DNA of 6,919 bases from Gemmobacter sp. (lineage in GTDB: Bacteria > Pseudomonadota > Alphaproteobacteria > Rhodobacterales > Rhodobacteraceae): contig DOMY01000027.1 of NCBI GenBank assembly GCA_003509785.1, forward strand, positions 9,952 to 16,870, read 5' to 3'. The translations under genes were made by a program, and so were the position numbers. Position 1 is the stretch's first letter; every line of letters starts with the position of its first letter. Of the stretch, positions 5,526 to 6,919 are shown piece by piece. Below the pieces are notes generated by a model. It saw only the letters and a program-made list of their open reading frames with translations. It ran no database searches and had not been told where the DNA came from.

Positions 5526-6872
5526 ATGACTCCCAGGAATCTCGCTCGTATGGGCGGCATCGCCCTGACCACCGTCCTGCTGGCCGGCGTCGCCGCGCCT
5601 GCCATGGCCGGTTCGTTCTACGTGCAGGAACAATCGACCCGCGGCCAGGGCCGCGCCAACTCGGGCGAAGGCGCCGACAAGGGCGTGCAGTCGCTGTGGT
5701 GGAACCCCGCCGCGATCGCCGGAACCCAGCGCCAGGTCTACACCGGCATGCACGGCCTGATCCTGGACTCAGACGTCAATGATCGCGGCTCCAGCCTGAC
5801 TTACAACGTCCCCACCCCGGCCATCGTCAGCCGGACTGCGCCGGTCAACGGCGATCCGCACGTCCATAACGTGGTCGAAAGCGGCATCATCCCGAACTTC
5901 GCCGTCTCCATGCCGATCGGCGAGCGCTTCAACGTCGGCATGGCCGTCCAGGCGCCGTTCAACTTCACCACCAAGTACGAGCCGACCGATTTCGCCCGCT
6001 ACGACGCGCTGACGTCGGAGCTGCGCTCGGCCAATGTCAGCCTGGTCGCCGCCATGACGGTCACGGACTGGCTGGACATCGGCGCCGGCTTTGACGCCCA
6101 GTACGCCAAGGCGACCCTGAGCTCGGCCCTGCCGAACGTGGCCATCCCCGGCGTCTTTGCTCCGACCTATGCCGTCTCGCCCAGCACCGACGGCCGCAAC
6201 CAGCTTGAAGGAGACGGCTGGGATTACGGCTGGAACGCCGGCGCCCAGATGCATTTCGGCAAGCTGGACCTGGGTCTGTCCTATCGCTCCAAGATCGAGC
6301 ACGAGCTGGAAGGCACCGTGAACCTCTCGGGCCTGACCGGCGTTCTGGCGGCCGCCAACGTCTCGGCTGACGGCGTCGCCAGCTTCACCACCCCCTGGTA
6401 CGCCACCGTCTCGGCCCGTTACGCCGTCAATGACCGCCTGACGCTGAACGCCCAGGTCAACCAGATCGGCTGGAGCGAGTTCGACGCCATCCGCGTGACC
6501 TATGGAACGTCCGGTTCCTCGACCATCGTTCAGGACTATGACGACGTCACCTCCGGCGCGATCGGCTTCGACTACAAGATCGATCCGACCATGACGGTCC
6601 GCGCCGGCCTGGGCTACGACCCGACCCCGACGCCGGACGATCACCGCACCGCCCGTATCCCGGACGGCGACCGGTTCCTCTACACCGCCGGTCTGTCGAA
6701 GAGCGTGGGCTCCATGACCTTCGACGGCGCCGTGACCTATATCGACATTGATACGGCCACGATCAACGACACCCGCGACGTGTATGGCAACGGCCTGGTC
6801 GTCTCCACCCTGCGCGGCGAGGCCAAGGGCCACGGCGTCGGCTTCTCGATGGGCGCGACCTGGAACTTCTAA
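5526..6872 (+). CDS. FadL/OmpP1-family outer-membrane channel for hydrophobic compounds
   Basis: The 448-residue protein belongs to the FadL family, 14-stranded outer-membrane barrels with an N-terminal hatch that let long-chain fatty acids or other hydrophobic molecules cross the outer membrane. A Sec signal peptide occupies residues 1-28 (basic start, hydrophobic core, AMA cleavage site before Gly29). The hatch signature follows: GSFYVQEQS (29-37), GQGRANSGEGA (40-50) and WWNPAAIAG (58-66). The rest alternates amphipathic strands and loops, and the protein ends WNF, an aromatic C-terminal residue expected for BAM-dependent insertion. Length agrees with E. coli FadL. The ATG at 5526 is preceded by AGGA at eight bases; Met9 is a less likely alternative. 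It stands alone, divergent from map. The substrate is not deducible, and fatty-acid transport is a family-level guess. Confidence 0.94.
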   Translation: MTPRNLARMGGIALTTVLLAGVAAPAMAGSFYVQEQSTRGQGRANSGEGADKGVQSLWWNPAAIAGTQRQVYTGMHGLILDSDVNDRGSSLTYNVPTPAIVSRTAPVNGDPHVHNVVESGIIPNFAVSMPIGERFNVGMAVQAPFNFTTKYEPTDFARYDALTSELRSANVSLVAAMTVTDWLDIGAGFDAQYAKATLSSALPNVAIPGVFAPTYAVSPSTDGRNQLEGDGWDYGWNAGAQMHFGKLDLGLSYRSKIEHELEGTVNLSGLTGVLAAANVSADGVASFTTPWYATVSARYAVNDRLTLNAQVNQIGWSEFDAIRVTYGTSGSSTIVQDYDDVTSGAIGFDYKIDPTMTVRAGLGYDPTPTPDDHRTARIPDGDRFLYTAGLSKSVGSMTFDGAVTYIDIDTATINDTRDVYGNGLVVSTLRGEAKGHGVGFSMGATWNF

Positions 6873-6900
6873 GGTCCACAGCCATCGGCTGAAACAAGAA

Positions 6901-6919
6901 CGGCGGCTCCTGCAAAGGA
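6901..6919 (+). terminator. Probable rho-independent terminator, cut by the window edge
   Basis: About 30 bases after the FadL stop, an A-rich stretch (AAACAAGAA) leads into GGCGGCTCC, a TGCAAA loop and then GGA, the first three bases of a complementary right arm, where the window ends. The arrangement is what the first half of an intrinsic terminator looks like. The remaining arm and the T run are not visible, so this is an extrapolation. A smaller CAGCC-atc-GGCTG hairpin (6879-6891) without a T run lies before it. Confidence 0.45.

Noticed and set aside
5769..6833. 354-codon open frame on the minus strand, antisense to the FadL gene
   Set aside because: It is the compositional shadow of the FadL coding sequence, with a Gly/Val/Asp/Arg-rich product and no domain pattern.

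Overview
The window is GC-rich, tightly packed bacterial chromosome. The codon bias, the alphaproteobacterial BolA/monothiol-glutaredoxin pairing, and candidate promoters close to the Caulobacter housekeeping consensus suggest an alphaproteobacterium. Caulobacteraceae (Brevundimonas or Caulobacter type) is my best inference; no rRNA or other marker is present to prove it. I see no tRNA, CRISPR array, insertion sequence, prophage gene or attachment site.

Layout. (1) 1-350, minus: N-terminal part of an old-yellow-enzyme (YqjM-type) flavin oxidoreductase that runs off the left edge. (2) 510-1006, plus: two overlapping genes for tiny lipoproteins, 38 and about 127 residues, the first too short for ordinary gene callers. 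(3) 3018-990, minus: a BolA/IbaG-family gene, an aldo/keto-reductase-fold protein, a CGFS monothiol glutaredoxin and a hot-dog thioesterase. The last two overlap by one base (TGATG), and a candidate extra promoter lies just before the glutaredoxin. (4) 5200-3075, minus: map (methionine aminopeptidase), radC (JAB/MPN domain) and a RimJ/RimL-type GNAT acetyltransferase. radC and the GNAT gene overlap through GTGA. (5) 5201-5525: a divergent regulatory region. (6) 5526-6872, plus: a FadL/OmpP1-family outer-membrane channel, followed at the right edge by what looks like the first half of a terminator hairpin.

How the genes may work together. BolA and CGFS glutaredoxins are established partners that share a glutathione-ligated [2Fe-2S] cluster, so block 3 is probably an iron-sulfur/iron-homeostasis cluster. 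Its least ordinary member is the middle gene: the protein has the overall aldo/keto reductase pattern but appears to lack the catalytic Asp, Tyr and Lys, keeping only the His. It may be a non-catalytic, possibly cofactor-sensing protein sitting between two Fe-S partners. Block 4 is housekeeping (N-terminal Met removal) with two accessory genes. The FadL channel is a stand-alone outer-membrane gene for uptake of hydrophobic substrates. Most of the window is ordinary core genome; the points worth a second look are the degenerate reductase, the lipoprotein pair and the very short leader of the FadL gene.
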